Below, piece by piece: positions 53,623 through 64,000 of a stretch of DNA of 64,000 bases. The notes beneath the pieces are model-generated. The model worked only from the letters and a program-made list of their open reading frames with translations, searched no databases and was not told where the DNA came from. Position 1 is the stretch's first letter. Each line of letters begins with the position of its first letter. The position numbers were made by a program, and so were the translations under genes. Location: positions 1,141,489 to 1,205,488 of the forward strand of contig NZ_WOFU01000001.1 of the NCBI RefSeq assembly GCF_016879755.1. Direction: 5' to 3'. The stretch comes from Bacillus sp. B15-48. Lineage in GTDB: Bacteria > Bacillota > Bacilli > Bacillales > Cytobacillaceae.

Positions 53623-54969
53623 TTGGAAAATATTGCGGACCTCTGGGATAAGGCCTTGTCAAAAATAGAGAAAAAAATTAGCAAGCCTAGCTTTGATACT
53701 TGGCTAAAATCAACAACGGCCCACTCACTTCAGAGAGACACATTAACAATTACAGCCCCAAATGAATTTGCCCGTGATTGGCTGGAAGAGCGGTATTCCC
53801 AATTAATTAATGATGTTATTTATGAGATTACTGGTGAAAACTTAATAATAAAGTTTGTCATTCCGCAAAACCAAAACGATGAAGCAGTCAATCTGCCGGT
53901 TCCGCCTAAAAAAAATAACAAAGCAGAAGACCAATACGAACCTCATCAGAATATGTTAAATCCTAAATATACATTTGACACTTTTGTTATCGGTTCAGGG
54001 AATCGTTTTGCTCACGCTGCTTCGCTTGCGGTTGCTGAAGCTCCAGCGAAAGCCTATAATCCCCTCTTTATTTATGGAGGAGTAGGACTTGGAAAAACAC
54101 ACTTAATGCATGCGATTGGCCACTACGTCCAGGAACATACCCCTTCAGCAAAAGTCGTTTATTTATCATCTGAAAAATTTACGAACGAGTTTATTAATTC
54201 AATTCGCGACAATAAAGCCGTTGAATTTCGCAATAAATATCGTAAAGTCGATATTCTCTTAATAGATGATATTCAGTTTTTAGCTGGAAAAGAATCGACC
54301 CAAGAAGAATTTTTCCATACTTTTAATACATTGCACGAAGAAAGCAAACAAATTATTATTTCGAGTGACCGGCCACCTAAAGAAATTCCAACTTTAGAAG
54401 ATCGTTTACGTTCTCGGTTCGAATGGGGATTAATTACCGATATTACCCCTCCAGACCTCGAAACGAGAATTGCCATTTTAAGGAAAAAAGCTAAAGCAGA
54501 AGGCTTAGACATTCCGAATGAGGTAATGCTCTATATTGCGAACCAAATCGATTCCAATATTCGTGAACTTGAAGGAGCGCTTATAAGAGTAGTTGCCTAT
54601 TCTTCGTTGATTAATAAAGATATTAATGCTGACTTGGCCGCGGAAGCATTGAAGAATATCATTCCGAATTCAAAACCAAAGGTCATTACGATTCTCGATA
54701 TCCAAAAAACAGTTGGTCAGCATTTTAATGTGAAACTCGAGGATTTTAAAGCAAAGAAACGGACGAAATCAGTCGCATTCCCTAGACAAATAGCGATGTA
54801 TCTTTCACGTGAACTTACTGATTTCTCCCTTCCGAAAATTGGCGAAGAATTCGGAGGACGAGATCATACGACTGTGATTCATGCTCATGAAAAGATTTCA
54901 AAGCTCCTTGCGACAGATTCAACCCTTCAGCATCAGCTTAAAGAAATCCATGAACAATTGAAATTGTAG
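53623..54969 (+). CDS. dnaA: Chromosomal replication initiator DnaA
   Basis: 448 residues. Domain I (about 1-80, [20 protein letters not shown]), linker, AAA+ domain III with [20 protein letters not shown] (Walker A) and [14 protein letters not shown] (Walker B), and domain IV with [15 protein letters not shown] for DnaA boxes. TTG start at 53623 after AAGGAGGG. Autoregulation via the upstream boxes is expected. Confidence 0.98.
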   Translation: MENIADLWDKALSKIEKKISKPSFDTWLKSTTAHSLQRDTLTITAPNEFARDWLEERYSQLINDVIYEITGENLIIKFVIPQNQNDEAVNLPVPPKKNNKAEDQYEPHQNMLNPKYTFDTFVIGSGNRFAHAASLAVAEAPAKAYNPLFIYGGVGLGKTHLMHAIGHYVQEHTPSAKVVYLSSEKFTNEFINSIRDNKAVEFRNKYRKVDILLIDDIQFLAGKESTQEEFFHTFNTLHEESKQIIISSDRPPKEIPTLEDRLRSRFEWGLITDITPPDLETRIAILRKKAKAEGLDIPNEVMLYIANQIDSNIRELEGALIRVVAYSSLINKDINADLAAEALKNIIPNSKPKVITILDIQKTVGQHFNVKLEDFKAKKRTKSVAFPRQIAMYLSRELTDFSLPKIGEEFGGRDHTTVIHAHEKISKLLATDSTLQHQLKEIHEQLKL

Positions 54970-54973
54970 AAAT

Positions 54974-55110
54974 TGTGAATAACTCGAACAGGTTTATGCA
55001 CAGTCTGTCCACATGGGGATGGGCTGTATTTCCGTATCGAATGAATAGTTATCCACAAATCCACAGGACCTACTAGTACTTTTACTACTTTTATTAAAAA
55101 ATAATTAGTA
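54974..55110. other. oriC: oriC, dnaA-dnaN unwinding region with DnaA-trios
   Basis: DnaA boxes TGTGAATAA (54974), TTATGCACA (54994), TTATCCACA (55049) and a near box at 55057. A short GGACC and then TACTAGTACTTTTACTAC run into an A/T-only tract (55081-55110). Repeated 3-nt TAC/TAG-type steps next to a box match the DnaA-trio signature of the B. subtilis unwinding element. Confidence 0.85.
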
Positions 55111-55153
55111 TATGCCATTCTAGCGAATGAAATACCAAATTGGAGGATTTAAA

Positions 55154-56296
55154 ATGAAATTTGCTATCCAGCGGGACCATTTATTACAAAGTGTCCAAGA
55201 CGTTATGAAGGCTGTTACAAGCAAAACGACCATTCCAATCTTAACTGGAATAAAAATTGTTGCTACCGAGGAAGGAGTAACGTTAACTGGAAGTGACTCA
55301 GACATTTCAATCGAATCCTTTATTCCTAAAGAGGAAGATGGCAATGAAATTGTTGAAATAAAGCAGCCTGGTGCAGTTGTTCTTCAAGCGAAGTTTTTTA
55401 GTGAAATTGTTAGAAAACTACCAACAGATACAGTCGAGATTGATGTCGAAAACCATTTACAAACTGTGATTCGTTCTGGAAAATCAGAATTCAATTTAAA
55501 TGGTCTCGATGCCGATGAATATCCGCACTTACCACAATTAGAAGAAGATAATCTCTTTCGGATGCCAACAGATCTGTTAAAAACATTAATACGTCAAACT
55601 GTCTTTGCAGTGTCCACCTCAGAAACACGACCTATCTTGACAGGTGTAAACTGGAAGGTTCTAAATAACGAACTGGTCTGTATTGGTACAGATAGCCATC
55701 GTCTAGCGTTGAGAAAAGCCCGTATAGAGACAGGAACTGAGTTGGAAGGCCAACATAATGTCGTTATCCCCGGTAAAAGCTTAACTGAATTAAGTAAAAT
55801 TCTTGATGACACTTCTGAAATGATCGATATTGTCATAACGGAAAACCAAATTTTGTTTAAAGCAAAACATTTATTATTTTTCTCACGCCTTCTTGAGGGG
55901 AACTACCCAGATACAGCAAGGTTGATTCCGTCAGATAAAAAAACAGATGTGATTGTAAATACAAAAGCATTTTTACAAGCAATTGATCGTGCCTCTCTTT
56001 TGGCACGTGAAGGAAAAAATAATGTCGTAAAATTTGTTTCAATTGGGGAAACCACAATTGAAATTTCCTCCAATACACCGGAAATCGGGAAAGTTGTCGA
56101 AGAGTTGACAGCACAGTCGTTTGAGGGTGAGGAGTTAAAAATTTCGTTTAGTGCAAAATACATGATGGATGCACTTAAGGCGATTGAAGGAACGGAAATA
56201 CAAATTTCCTTTACTGGAGCGATGAGACCGTTTATTATCCGCCCATTAAATGACGAAGCAACATTGCAGCTAATTTTACCTGTTCGGACATACTAA
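55154..56296 (+). CDS. dnaN: DNA polymerase III beta sliding clamp
   Basis: 380 residues, three-domain clamp: MKFAIQRDHLLQSVQDVMKA, then TSKTTIPILTGIKI, GVNWKVLNNELVCIGTDSHRL and a C-terminal MRPFIIRP...LILPVRTY. ATG 55154 follows TGGAGG; the open frame reaches 9 codons further upstream. Confidence 0.97.
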   Translation: MKFAIQRDHLLQSVQDVMKAVTSKTTIPILTGIKIVATEEGVTLTGSDSDISIESFIPKEEDGNEIVEIKQPGAVVLQAKFFSEIVRKLPTDTVEIDVENHLQTVIRSGKSEFNLNGLDADEYPHLPQLEEDNLFRMPTDLLKTLIRQTVFAVSTSETRPILTGVNWKVLNNELVCIGTDSHRLALRKARIETGTELEGQHNVVIPGKSLTELSKILDDTSEMIDIVITENQILFKAKHLLFFSRLLEGNYPDTARLIPSDKKTDVIVNTKAFLQAIDRASLLAREGKNNVVKFVSIGETTIEISSNTPEIGKVVEELTAQSFEGEELKISFSAKYMMDALKAIEGTEIQISFTGAMRPFIIRPLNDEATLQLILPVRTY

Positions 56297-56462
56297 CTGA
56301 TTGAATCCTCTTGTCACAATGGCAAGAGGTTATTTTCTTTCAGAACCTCTTACGAACCTTCGGAATCCCCCTTTTATGAGTTAGCAAATGTGTTCCCCTT
56401 GTATCTATCTATTTATTTTAGTAAAATTAAGTATTAGATTCTTTTCAGAATGGGGTGAAAAG

Positions 56463-56678
56463 ATGAGCGAACAAATTAAAATTGATACAGAGTTCATTAC
56501 GTTAGGCCAATTCCTCAAATTAGCAGAGGTGATTCAATCTGGTGGAATGGCTAAATGGTTTTTAAGTGAACATGAAGTCTTTATCAATGGCGAACAGGAC
56601 CAAAGAAGAGGAAGGAAACTCCGGAATGGGGATAAGATTGCAATCCCAGGTTTTGGCGAGTTTCATGTCATTCATTGA
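56463..56678 (+). CDS. yaaA: S4-domain RNA-binding protein YaaA (RlbA)
   Basis: 71 residues with an S4-like fold: ITLGQFLKLAEVIQSGGMAK and VFINGEQDQRRGRKLRNGDK. Conserved between dnaN and recF in Bacilli; ribosome-assembly role suggested by family. ATG 56463 follows GGGGTGAAA. Confidence 0.93.
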   Translation: MSEQIKIDTEFITLGQFLKLAEVIQSGGMAKWFLSEHEVFINGEQDQRRGRKLRNGDKIAIPGFGEFHVIH

Positions 56679-56700
56679 GTGATTAAAGGATGGGCCATTC

Positions 56701-57819
56701 ATGCACATAGAGAGCGTTGAATTAAAAAATTATCGCAATTATGAACAATTAGAAGCGGAATTTGAAAATAAAGTAAATGTTATTATCGGCGAGAATGCTC
56801 AAGGGAAAACAAATGTGATGGAATCCATTTATGTTTTAGCGATGGCAAAATCACATCGGACAGCAAATGATAAAGAATTGATTCGCTGGGACACAGATTA
56901 TGCTAAAATAGAAGGTAGGGTTAAAAAGACGAATGGTTCCGTACCGCTGCAGCTTGTTATTTCCAAAAAAGGGAAACGAGCGAAATTTAATCATATTGAA
57001 CAGCGAAAATTAAGCCAGTATATCGGAAATATGAATGTTGTTATGTTTGCGCCAGAAGATCTCCATCTTGTAAAAGGGAGCCCTCAAGTAAGGCGCCGTT
57101 TTATTGATATGGAAATTGGGCAAGTATCACCGATTTACCTGCATGATATGAGCCAATATCAAAAGATTCTTCAACAGCGGAATCATTATCTTAAACAGCT
57201 GCAGCTAAAACAACAGACCAATCATACGATGCTTGAAATTCTAACTGAACAATTTATCCAAATGGGAACGAAAGTCATTGCTAAACGTTTTGAATTTCTC
57301 CATTTGCTTGAACAATGGGCCTTTCCGATTCATCAAGGCATATCAAGAGGGCTAGAAACGTTGGAAATTGAGTATAAACCATCTGTTGATGTATCAGAAC
57401 AACAAGATTTGTCGAGAATGATAGAAGTCTATAATGATAAATTTATGAAAGTGAAAAATCGAGAAATTGAGCGAGGTACAACTTTATTTGGACCTCACCG
57501 TGATGATCTACAATTTAATGTGAATGGTAGAGATGTTCAAACATTTGGTTCACAAGGCCAACAACGGACGACGGCGCTCTCCGTGAAGCTGGCTGAAATT
57601 GAATTGATTCACAAAGAAATTGGCGAGTACCCAATTCTTTTATTGGATGATGTGTTATCGGAACTAGATGATTATCGTCAGTCCCATTTATTAAATACAA
57701 TTCAGGGAAAAGTTCAAACCTTCGTGACAACAACAAGTGTAGACGGAATTGAACATGCAACCCTTAAAGAGGCTGCTGCTTACCGAGTTCAATCTGGAAT
57801 GATGACAAGATTTCAGTGA
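56701..57819 (+). CDS. recF: Recombination mediator RecF
   Basis: 372-residue SMC-like ATPase with [20 protein letters not shown] (Walker A), [19 protein letters not shown] (signature) and [11 protein letters not shown] (Walker B). It helps load RecA at gaps. Confidence 0.96.
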   Translation: MHIESVELKNYRNYEQLEAEFENKVNVIIGENAQGKTNVMESIYVLAMAKSHRTANDKELIRWDTDYAKIEGRVKKTNGSVPLQLVISKKGKRAKFNHIEQRKLSQYIGNMNVVMFAPEDLHLVKGSPQVRRRFIDMEIGQVSPIYLHDMSQYQKILQQRNHYLKQLQLKQQTNHTMLEILTEQFIQMGTKVIAKRFEFLHLLEQWAFPIHQGISRGLETLEIEYKPSVDVSEQQDLSRMIEVYNDKFMKVKNREIERGTTLFGPHRDDLQFNVNGRDVQTFGSQGQQRTTALSVKLAEIELIHKEIGEYPILLLDDVLSELDDYRQSHLLNTIQGKVQTFVTTTSVDGIEHATLKEAAAYRVQSGMMTRFQ

Positions 57820-57828
57820 GGTGAATCA

Positions 57829-58080
57829 ATGTATTTGCATATTGGAGAAGAGACACTAGTGCGAACGAGTGGAATCATTGCTATTTTAGACAAGGAAAGC
57901 GTTAATTTCTCCGACACTCTTGAGGAATTTCTCACCCAACATAAATCAGAGACAGTTAATTTAGCGAAAAAAGACTATAAATCCATCGTTATCACACATA
58001 AACAAATATACTATTCCCCTCTAGCAGCAGGAACCTTAAAAAAGCGAATCCAGCAATTAACTGTTCAAGAGTTTATTTAA
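57829..58080 (+). CDS. remB: DUF370 regulator RemB (YaaB)
   Basis: 83 residues starting MYLHIGEETLVRTSGIIAIL, a DUF370 protein related to the RemA matrix regulator. 9 nt after recF with GAGGTG. Likely DNA-binding; targets unknown here. Confidence 0.9.
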   Translation: MYLHIGEETLVRTSGIIAILDKESVNFSDTLEEFLTQHKSETVNLAKKDYKSIVITHKQIYYSPLAAGTLKKRIQQLTVQEFI

Positions 58081-58116
58081 TAGATTTTAAAATGTTTTTT
58101 AAAATGAAAAGTGTAG

Positions 58117-60054
<1,938 letters not shown>

Positions 60055-60113
60055 CAGGATAGATTCTCGTCTATCCTGCTTTTCTATAAGCCCTGACAGC
60101 TATGTCAGGGCTG
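60055..60113 (+). terminator. Two hairpins between gyrB and gyrA
   Basis: CAGGATAG / CTATCCTG then CTTTTCT (60055-60084), followed by AGCCCTGACA / TGTCAGGGCT (about 60089-60113). The first looks like a weak terminator; the pair may tune the GyrB:GyrA ratio. Confidence 0.6.
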
Positions 60114-60153
60114 GACAAGCTCACTCGTTTTTCCAAAAAGGGAGGTTTTACAT

Positions 60154-62733
60154 ATGGCAGAAACGCCAAATCCTCGTGTGAAAGAAATAAATATAAGCCA
60201 TGAAATGCGTACGTCTTTCTTAGACTATGCTATGAGTGTTATCGTAGCTAGGGCACTCCCGGATGTTAGGGATGGTCTGAAACCGGTGCACCGTCGTATA
60301 TTGTATGCGATGCATGATCTTGGAATGCACTCAGATAAGCCATTTAAAAAATCTGCACGTATCGTTGGGGAAGTAATCGGTAAGTATCACCCACATGGTG
60401 ACCAAGCTGTATATGAGACAATGGTGCGAATGGCTCAAGACTTTAGCTATCGTTATATGCTCATTGACGGCCATGGGAATTTCGGTTCTATTGATGGTGA
60501 TTCCGCTGCAGCGATGCGTTATACGGAAGCACGTATGTCGAAAATATCGATGGAGCTTTTGCGTGATCTTAACAAAGATACAATTGATTATCAAGATAAC
60601 TACGATGGTTCGGAACGTGAACCGATTGTTCTCCCATCGAGATTTCCTAACCTGCTTGTTAATGGGACTTCAGGTATCGCTGTTGGGATGGCGACCAATA
60701 TCCCACCTCATCAGCTTGGAGAAATCATTGATGGAGTTCTCGCGATAAGTAAGGACCCGGAAATCACTGTTCAAGAATTGATGGAAATTATCCCAGGACC
60801 TGATTTTCCAACCGGAGGTTTAATCCTCGGACGCAGTGGAATTCGTAAAGCATATGAAACAGGGAGAGGTTCAGTTACTCTCAGAGCGAAAGTTAGAATC
60901 GAACAAAAAACGAACGGCAAAGAAGTTATTATTGTCGATGAGATTCCTTTCCAAGTAAATAAAGCAAAACTAATTGAGAAAATCGCTGAACTCGTCCGTG
61001 ATAAAAAAATTGACGGAATCACTGACTTACGCGATGAGTCGGATCGCGAAGGTTTACGAATCGTCATTGAAGTTCGGAGAGATGCGAATGCCAATGTTTT
61101 ATTAAATAATTTATACAAACAGACAGCTTTACAAACAAATTTTGGGATCAATACACTGGCACTTGTAGATGGTCAACCAAAAGTATTGAGCTTAAAACAA
61201 TGTTTGGAATATTATTTGGAACACCAAAAAGTAGTCATTCGCCGCAGAACAGAGTTTGAACTCCGTAAAGCGGAAGCACGTGCTCATATTTTAGAAGGCT
61301 TAAGAATTGCCCTTGATAATCTTGACGCGATTATTACCTTAATTCGCAGTTCGCGTACGACGGATATTGCCCGTGAAGGCTTAATGACAGAGTTCAGTTT
61401 ATCTGAAAAACAAGCACAGGCAATTCTCGATATGCGCTTGCAGCGTTTGACCGGCTTAGAACGCGAAAAAATTGAAGAGGAATACCAAAGCCTTGTAAAG
61501 CTAATTGCTGAGTTAAAAGCAATCTTAGCTGATGGAGAAAAGGTTCTTGAGATTATTCGCGAAGAACTTGAAGAAGTCAAGGAACGTTTTAATGATAAAC
61601 GTCGTACTGAAATCATTACGAGTGGATTTGAAATGATTGAAGACGAGGATTTAATCCCTCGAGAAAATGTTGTTATCACCCTTACACATAATGGGTATAT
61701 AAAACGCCTGCCTGTATCAACTTACCGTGCCCAGAAACGAGGTGGCCGTGGAATTCAAGGAATGGGAACAAATGAGGATGATTTCGTAGAACATCTTATT
61801 ACAACCTCAACGCATGATACGATTCTCTTCTTTACAAATAAAGGAAAAGTCTATCGTTCGAAAGGGTATGAAATTCCAGAATTCGGCAGGACAGCAAAAG
61901 GATTACCAATTATAAATCTCCTTGAAATTGAAAAAGGAGAATGGGTTAATGCGATTATCCATGTAGAGGATTTTGTTGATAACTGGAGCTTATTCTTTGC
62001 AACAAAAGATGGAATTGTAAAACGTTCCTCACTTACTTCATTTGCGAATATCAGAAATAATGGTTTGATTGCTTTAAACTTACGTGAAGGCGATGAATTA
62101 ATTTCAGTTCAGTTAACGGATGGCAACAAAGAAATCATTATCGGTACAAAGGGTGGGTCGATGATTCGCTTCCCTGAAACAGATGTGCGGATTATGGGGC
62201 GTACGGCAACTGGCGTAAAAGGAATTTCCCTTGACGAAAAAGATGACGTCGTGGGCATGGAAGTACTAGATGAAAGTGCTGATATTCTCGTCGTGACGAG
62301 AAATGGTTACGGAAAACGTACCCCGGCAACAGAGTACAGAAGGCAAGGTCGCGGCGGAAAAGGAATTAAAACATGTAATATCACAGATAAAAACGGAAGT
62401 CTTGTGACAATGAAAGTCGTTAATGGGGAAGAAGACCTCATGTTGATTACGACAGGTGGCGTTTTAATCCGAATCCCAGTTGAAGGAATATCGATTACTG
62501 GGCGTAATACGCAAGGGGTAAAACTCATTAGCCTGAATAAAGAACATGATGAATATGTGTCAACAGTTGCACAAGTTGATAAGGAAGAAGACAAAGTAGA
62601 AGAAGACGAAGAAAATGAAGTGACTCCTTCTGTAATTGAAGAAGGAAAAGAAAATGAAGTGACTCCTTCTGCAGATGAAGAAGGGAAAGAAAACGAAGTA
62701 GATCCTCCTTCAGATGAAGAAGGACAAGAATAA
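60154..62733 (+). CDS. gyrA: DNA gyrase subunit A, with long acidic repeated tail
   Basis: 859 residues. The winged-helix/tower domain has catalytic Tyr in [12 protein letters not shown]. The C-terminal beta-pinwheel includes the GyrA box QRGGRGI read here as [11 protein letters not shown]. The quinolone region reads [13 protein letters not shown]: residue 84, usually Ser, is Gln. The last about 45 residues are an acidic tail with tandem [12 protein letters not shown] repeats, longer than the tail I know from B. subtilis GyrA. Start ATG after GGGAGG. Confidence 0.97.
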   Translation: MAETPNPRVKEINISHEMRTSFLDYAMSVIVARALPDVRDGLKPVHRRILYAMHDLGMHSDKPFKKSARIVGEVIGKYHPHGDQAVYETMVRMAQDFSYRYMLIDGHGNFGSIDGDSAAAMRYTEARMSKISMELLRDLNKDTIDYQDNYDGSEREPIVLPSRFPNLLVNGTSGIAVGMATNIPPHQLGEIIDGVLAISKDPEITVQELMEIIPGPDFPTGGLILGRSGIRKAYETGRGSVTLRAKVRIEQKTNGKEVIIVDEIPFQVNKAKLIEKIAELVRDKKIDGITDLRDESDREGLRIVIEVRRDANANVLLNNLYKQTALQTNFGINTLALVDGQPKVLSLKQCLEYYLEHQKVVIRRRTEFELRKAEARAHILEGLRIALDNLDAIITLIRSSRTTDIAREGLMTEFSLSEKQAQAILDMRLQRLTGLEREKIEEEYQSLVKLIAELKAILADGEKVLEIIREELEEVKERFNDKRRTEIITSGFEMIEDEDLIPRENVVITLTHNGYIKRLPVSTYRAQKRGGRGIQGMGTNEDDFVEHLITTSTHDTILFFTNKGKVYRSKGYEIPEFGRTAKGLPIINLLEIEKGEWVNAIIHVEDFVDNWSLFFATKDGIVKRSSLTSFANIRNNGLIALNLREGDELISVQLTDGNKEIIIGTKGGSMIRFPETDVRIMGRTATGVKGISLDEKDDVVGMEVLDESADILVVTRNGYGKRTPATEYRRQGRGGKGIKTCNITDKNGSLVTMKVVNGEEDLMLITTGGVLIRIPVEGISITGRNTQGVKLISLNKEHDEYVSTVAQVDKEEDKVEEDEENEVTPSVIEEGKENEVTPSADEEGKENEVDPPSDEEGQE

Positions 62734-62815
62734 CTTGATTGGTTAAAAAGGAGCACAACAGTTGTGATAACTGGCTCCGTTATCAACCGCAAATATTAAA
62801 ATTGTAATGCAAAAT

Positions 62816-62855
62816 GACCTTCAAATTGTATGTTAATTTGGAGGTCTATTTTTTT
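62816..62855 (+). terminator. Terminator of gyrA
   Basis: Stem GACCTTCAAATT / AATTTGGAGGTC then TATTTTTTT. Confidence 0.9.
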
Positions 62856-63028
62856 GATGTAAAGAAATGGCAATTATTATTTTTGGAGAACTGTAGTGGG
62901 CAACTTTTATATTAAAATGTCGGGGTACAATCGCCAGTGTACCGCAGTTATATTTTTAATTGGAAATTTTATATAAGCTTAGGCTAAGTTAGAACTGAAT
63001 GTTGATTTCTTTCACTGCATCTGAAAAA

Positions 63029-63220
63029 TAAACGGAATAATTCCGCCTAAACTGGGAAATACCGATATTTCCTTAAAAATAAGCGGAGTTTTTCCGTTTA
63101 TATGATCAAAATCTTTAGATTTTGTCTTATTTAGAGTAGTTAAGCGGAATTTATCCGCTTATATCCACTTCTAAAGCTTCCCCTTTATACATTAGCGGGA
63201 AATTCTCCGTCTATTCATTC
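63029..63220. repeat. AAGCGGA...TTTTCCG-type repeat cluster, copy C
   Basis: Several short palindromic units such as AAGCGGAGTTTTTCCGTTTA and AAGCGGAATTTATCCGCTTA, related in motif but not collinear with 14308-14490 and 15754-15945. Gene-free. Confidence 0.6.
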
Positions 63221-63460
63221 TCAAACCTACACAAAAATCGGTATGGAGAAGGCGAAAATGGTTTGCAAACATCTGGACACCCTTGTCATTTGCTAACATT
63301 TCCCACTGCCAAGCCTGTAGTGACTTCCACCACCAAGTTATCGCCCACGCCGAGCGCACAAACAAAATAGAAAGGTTTAACCTTTGCTATTTAATGTTTT
63401 TTAATCTCTCTAGTTTATCGCAGATTAACTGGCAGTAATACTTCGACCGGGCTCTGCGCG

Positions 63461-63516
63461 ACTAACCATCAGTGAAGGATGAAGAAAACCCCCTCTGATG
63501 GAAGTTTCGTTTTATA
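63461..63516. repeat. Dispersed palindromic repeat, copy 3
   Basis: ACTAACCATCAGTGAAGGAT ... CCCTCTGATGGAAGTTTCGT; same family as 19112 and 26233, with an imperfect stem. Confidence 0.75.
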
Positions 63517-63622
63517 GTGCAAAAAGAATTACATTTTCCTGTACAAATTAACGTTGTGCGATAGGAAACGGAACCCGTTACAGATGTGTTCCTTTTTTTT
63601 AAAAAAATATTTAGGAAATCTA

Positions 63623-63651
63623 TTGCACTAATAAAAAAAAGTTGGTATACT
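63623..63651 (+). promoter_or_regulatory. rrn promoter P1
   Basis: TTGCAC, 17-nt spacer, TATACT. Position about 220 nt upstream of 16S rRNA. Confidence 0.8.
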
Positions 63652-63709
63652 CTTCAAAGTCAGTAACAAGTGTTAAACATTTAAGTTATTATATTTTTTA
63701 AAATAAATG

Positions 63710-63738
63710 TTGACATCGAAAACGACAAATGATATATT
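63710..63738 (+). promoter_or_regulatory. rrn promoter P2
   Basis: TTGACA, 17-nt spacer, TATATT, 87 nt downstream of P1. Tandem P1/P2 is the usual layout for the oriC-proximal rrn operon. Confidence 0.85.
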
Positions 63739-63869
63739 ATAAAAGTCGCTTCTGAGTGACGATCGTTCTTTGAAAACTAAACAAACAAGCGTCAACAAAA
63801 AATAATTTGTGTTTCTTCTATAATGAAGATCACAAGCCAACGTTTTATTTTATGAGCTAAAGCTTACTC

Positions 63870-64000
63870 TTTATTGGAGAGTTTGATCCTGGCTCAGGAC
63901 GAACGCTGGCGGCGTGCCTAATACATGCAAGTCGAGCGAATCTTTAAAAGCTTGCTTTTAAAGATTAGCGGCGGACGGGTGAGTAACACGTGGGCAACCT
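63870..64000 (+). rRNA. rrs: 16S ribosomal RNA, 5' end (runs off the window)
   Basis: TTTATTGGAGAGTTTGATCC is the canonical Bacillus 5' end; GGCTCAGGACGAACGCTGGC and the V1 loop follow. Oriented away from oriC like the B. subtilis rrnO operon after gyrA. Confidence 0.98.

Noticed and set aside
54780..54800. Another parS-like site in dnaA
   Set aside because: CTTTCACGTGAACTT shares the CACGTG core but misses too many outer positions of parS.
63530..63600. Terminator just upstream of rrn P1
   Set aside because: GGAAC/GTTCC with a T-run is visible but the stem is only five pairs; too weak to list as a feature.

Overview
The window is the origin-of-replication neighbourhood of a low-GC Gram-positive chromosome, almost certainly Bacillaceae. 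It carries the classic Bacillus-type gene order ending in a 16S rRNA gene: (chrA ... rluF) - accessory segment - rlmH - yyzF - htrA - walJ/I/H/K/R - M23 peptidase - tRNAs - purA - dnaC - rplI - gdpP - yybS - rpsR/ssb/rpsF - ychF - yyaE - yyzM - yyaC - spo0J/soj - noc - rsmG - mnmG - mnmE - jag - spoIIIJ - rnpA - rpmH - oriC - dnaA - dnaN - yaaA - recF - remB - gyrB - gyrA - rrn. Sporulation-linked genes (yyaC, spoIIIJ, spo0J/soj, noc) indicate an endospore-former lineage. The species cannot be fixed from this sequence alone.

Left third (1-13 kb): niche genes. These are a ChrA transporter, a two-gene cyclic-di-GMP module (EAL gene followed by a CBS-GGDEF gene), an MFS exporter (frameshifted in a G7 run) with an M20 amidohydrolase behind an apparent leader-peptide/terminator attenuator, RluF, and an operon of an MMPL exporter with a two-component system resembling the haem sensor HssRS. 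An alpha/beta hydrolase follows.

Accessory segment (13.27-18.34 kb): the 3' end of rlmH (RlmH = staphylococcal OrfX) is the insertion point of SCC elements. Here the last codons of rlmH recur as four direct, att-like copies (about 18.32, 16.05, 15.62 and 13.27 kb), cutting the stretch into three small cassettes. They carry a saccharopine-dehydrogenase-like gene, a broken HepT gene, a Vsr/DUF559-like nuclease (with a duplicated 3' end) and a radical-SAM gene. No recombinase is present in the window. I read this as a decayed, composite SCC-like island at rlmH in a Bacillaceae chromosome.

Core block (18.3-62.7 kb): cell-wall control (walRKHIJ, HtrA, a LysM-G5-M23 endopeptidase), tRNA-Phe/Glu/Lys, purine synthesis, replication (dnaC, ssb, dnaA, dnaN, recF, gyrAB), chromosome segregation (soj/spo0J/noc with parS sites in walK and spo0J), c-di-AMP turnover (gdpP), tRNA modification (mnmE/G), ribosome genes and RNase P protein. 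DnaA-box clusters lie upstream of rlmH and mnmE, as reported in B. subtilis, in addition to the bipartite oriC around dnaA. The right end holds a tandem P1/P2 rrn promoter and the first 131 nt of 16S rRNA.

Non-coding highlights: a gene-free 1.7 kb between rpsF and ychF holds a 41/42-bp-periodic array of an AGTACT-centred motif with no obvious owner. Several families of dispersed palindromic repeats also occur, and an SD-sequestering hairpin precedes rpsF.
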